From Pseudomonadota bacterium (GTDB lineage Bacteria; Pseudomonadota; Alphaproteobacteria; Rs-D84), in contig JAUNMD010000020.1 of assembly GCA_030531915.1 (NCBI GenBank), positions 1 through 11,785 on the forward strand: a DNA stretch of 11,785 nucleotides, given 5' to 3'. Below, in pieces: positions 11,178 to 11,785 of the stretch (position 1 is its first letter; each line of letters starts with the position of its first letter). Below the pieces are notes generated by a model that searched no databases, had not been told where the DNA came from, and was given only the letters and a program-made list of their open reading frames with translations. A program made the position numbers and the translations under genes.

Positions 11178-11462
11178 TTATTTCTTGGCTGCCGCGGCCT
11201 TTTTATTTGCCGCATGACCTTTGAATGTACGTGTCGGCGCAAATTCACCCAATTTATGACCAATCATATCTTCTACGATTGAAACTGGAATAAATTTATT
11301 ACCATTGTGAACTTCAAAAGTCAGCCCAACCATTGGTGGCACGATTGTGCTGCCACGAGACCAAGTTTTAATTGGTTTACGGTCATCTTTTTCGTTCGCC
11401 GCCGCGGTCTTTTTCAAGACAGATGGGTGAACATAAGGACCTTTCCAAACTGAACGAGACAT
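11178..11462 (-). CDS. rpsS: 30S ribosomal protein S19
   Basis: S19 is in the 30S head, pairs with S13, and contributes to bridges B1a/B1b. I chose the ATG at 11462 (MSRSVWKGPYV): GGAG is six bases upstream of it; a TTG immediately before it would place the site only three bases away. The 94-residue protein has KGPYVHPSVLKK at 7-18, IKTWSRGSTIVPPMVGLTFE at about 31-50, VHNGNKFIPVSIVEDMIGHK and the diagnostic LGEFAPTRTFKGH near 71-83, then an Ala/Lys tail. It normally follows rplB, but here the upstream sequence switches to a foreign-looking RNase gene 47 bases before the start. Confidence 0.97.
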   Translation of the reverse strand: MSRSVWKGPYVHPSVLKKTAAANEKDDRKPIKTWSRGSTIVPPMVGLTFEVHNGNKFIPVSIVEDMIGHKLGEFAPTRTFKGHAANKKAAAAKK

Positions 11463-11486
11463 CAATTACTCCGTTTTTCTTATGTC

Positions 11487-11509
11487 CCCTGCACCATATA
11501 GATGCAGGG
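11487..11509 (-). promoter_or_regulatory. UCUAUAUGG-loop hairpin before rpsS
   Basis: CCCTGCA (11487-11493) and TGCAGGG (11503-11509) pair around CCATATAGA. It is the rightmost of four hairpins with this loop. The ribosomal-protein-type sequence ends exactly at its right base. Confidence 0.7.
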
Positions 11510-11511
11510 CT

Positions 11512-11785
11512 ATTTATTATTTCTTCTTTGTCTTTTTCATCATTCATGTCAATATAATCAATGATAATTATTCCACCTATATCTCTTAACCTAAGTTGTT
11601 TTGCAATTTCTATACTTGCTTGTTTATTTACTTTAAATATAGTAGCTTCTGCATTATCTTTTCCTATGTATTTTCCTGAGTTTACATCTATTGCTGTTAA
11701 AGCTTCTGTTTTATCTATTGAAATAAATCCACCACATTTTAGCCATACTCTTCTGTTGTCTGCTTTTTCAATTTGTTTTTGTAAA
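11512..11785 (-). CDS. Ribonuclease E/G family protein, fragment of the catalytic domain
   Basis: RNase E/G cuts single-stranded RNA 5'-end-dependently in mRNA decay and rRNA processing. The frame enters from the right edge and gives 91 residues: RRVWLKCGGFISIDKTEALT, then AIDVNSGKYIGKDNAEAT, VNKQASIEIAKQLRLRDIGG and IIIIDYIDMNDEKDKEE. The Asp in AIDVNSG and the first Asp of IDYIDM match the two catalytic metal-binding residues of E. coli RNase E (Asp303 and Asp346). Similarity stops near 11512, in the middle of the domain, where the normal continuation of the enzyme is replaced by the rpsS leader; the frame then runs meaninglessly into rpsS. Base composition is far more AT-rich than the ribosomal genes, with many ATA and AGA codons, and the wording is closest to Clostridia RNase G. 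Both ends are incomplete. Confidence 0.85.

Noticed and set aside
1..11785. CRISPR array, tRNA or rRNA genes, transposase genes
   Set aside because: No regularly spaced direct repeats, no tRNA or rRNA signatures, and no transposase-like protein were seen.

Overview
The window is almost entirely one minus-strand ribosomal-protein locus, the fused S10-spc-alpha cluster, read from right to left: rpsS, rplV, rpsC, rplP, rpmC, rpsQ, rplN, rplX, rplE, rpsN, rpsH, rplF, rplR, rpsE, rpmD, rplO, secY, rpsM, rpsK. The L30, L18 and S5 sequences, the long zinc-free form of S14, and a Cro/C1-type regulator carrying an ITFQQIQKYE recognition segment suggest an Alphaproteobacterium, probably an uncultured, host-associated or reduced lineage (Rickettsiales/Holosporales/gut type). 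That placement is inference; no taxonomic search was possible.

Right edge (about 11510-11785): an AT-rich piece of an RNase E/G catalytic domain with ATA/AGA-rich, Clostridia-like codon use ends abruptly against the leader hairpin of rpsS, exactly where rplB is expected. This is most simply a chimeric join. 11178-2206: translation genes plus secY. rpsM carries an apparent one-base frameshift, S14 lacks about nine highly conserved residues, and a 53-codon unknown ORF sits between rplF and rplR. After rpsK comes a strong intrinsic terminator (1525-1553) instead of rpoA and rplQ; adk and rpmJ are also absent after secY.

The spacers are the unusual part. Most gaps of 40 bases or more hold a hairpin, and several hairpins form families with a conserved loop or core but different, compensating stems: (i) loop UCUAUAUGG (one copy CCUAUAUGG) before rpsS, rplV, rpsC and rplP; (ii) core CCG-CUGUUA-CGG before rplE (L5) and rplR (L18), the two 5S-rRNA-binding proteins; (iii) a roughly 42-nt two-hairpin element after rpsM and again after rpsK. 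These look like cis-regulatory or processing RNA motifs, or a structured intergenic repeat family, and are the best candidates for something undescribed.

Left part (1-1657): a 690-base region without a gene holds the terminator, a 170-bp element bounded by 31-bp perfect inverted repeats, and a promoter region with three copies of a 9-mer. It is followed by a small XRE-family regulator and a separately promoted, left-truncated glycine-rich protein resembling the ALK/LTK glycine-rich domain. All genes lie on the minus strand.
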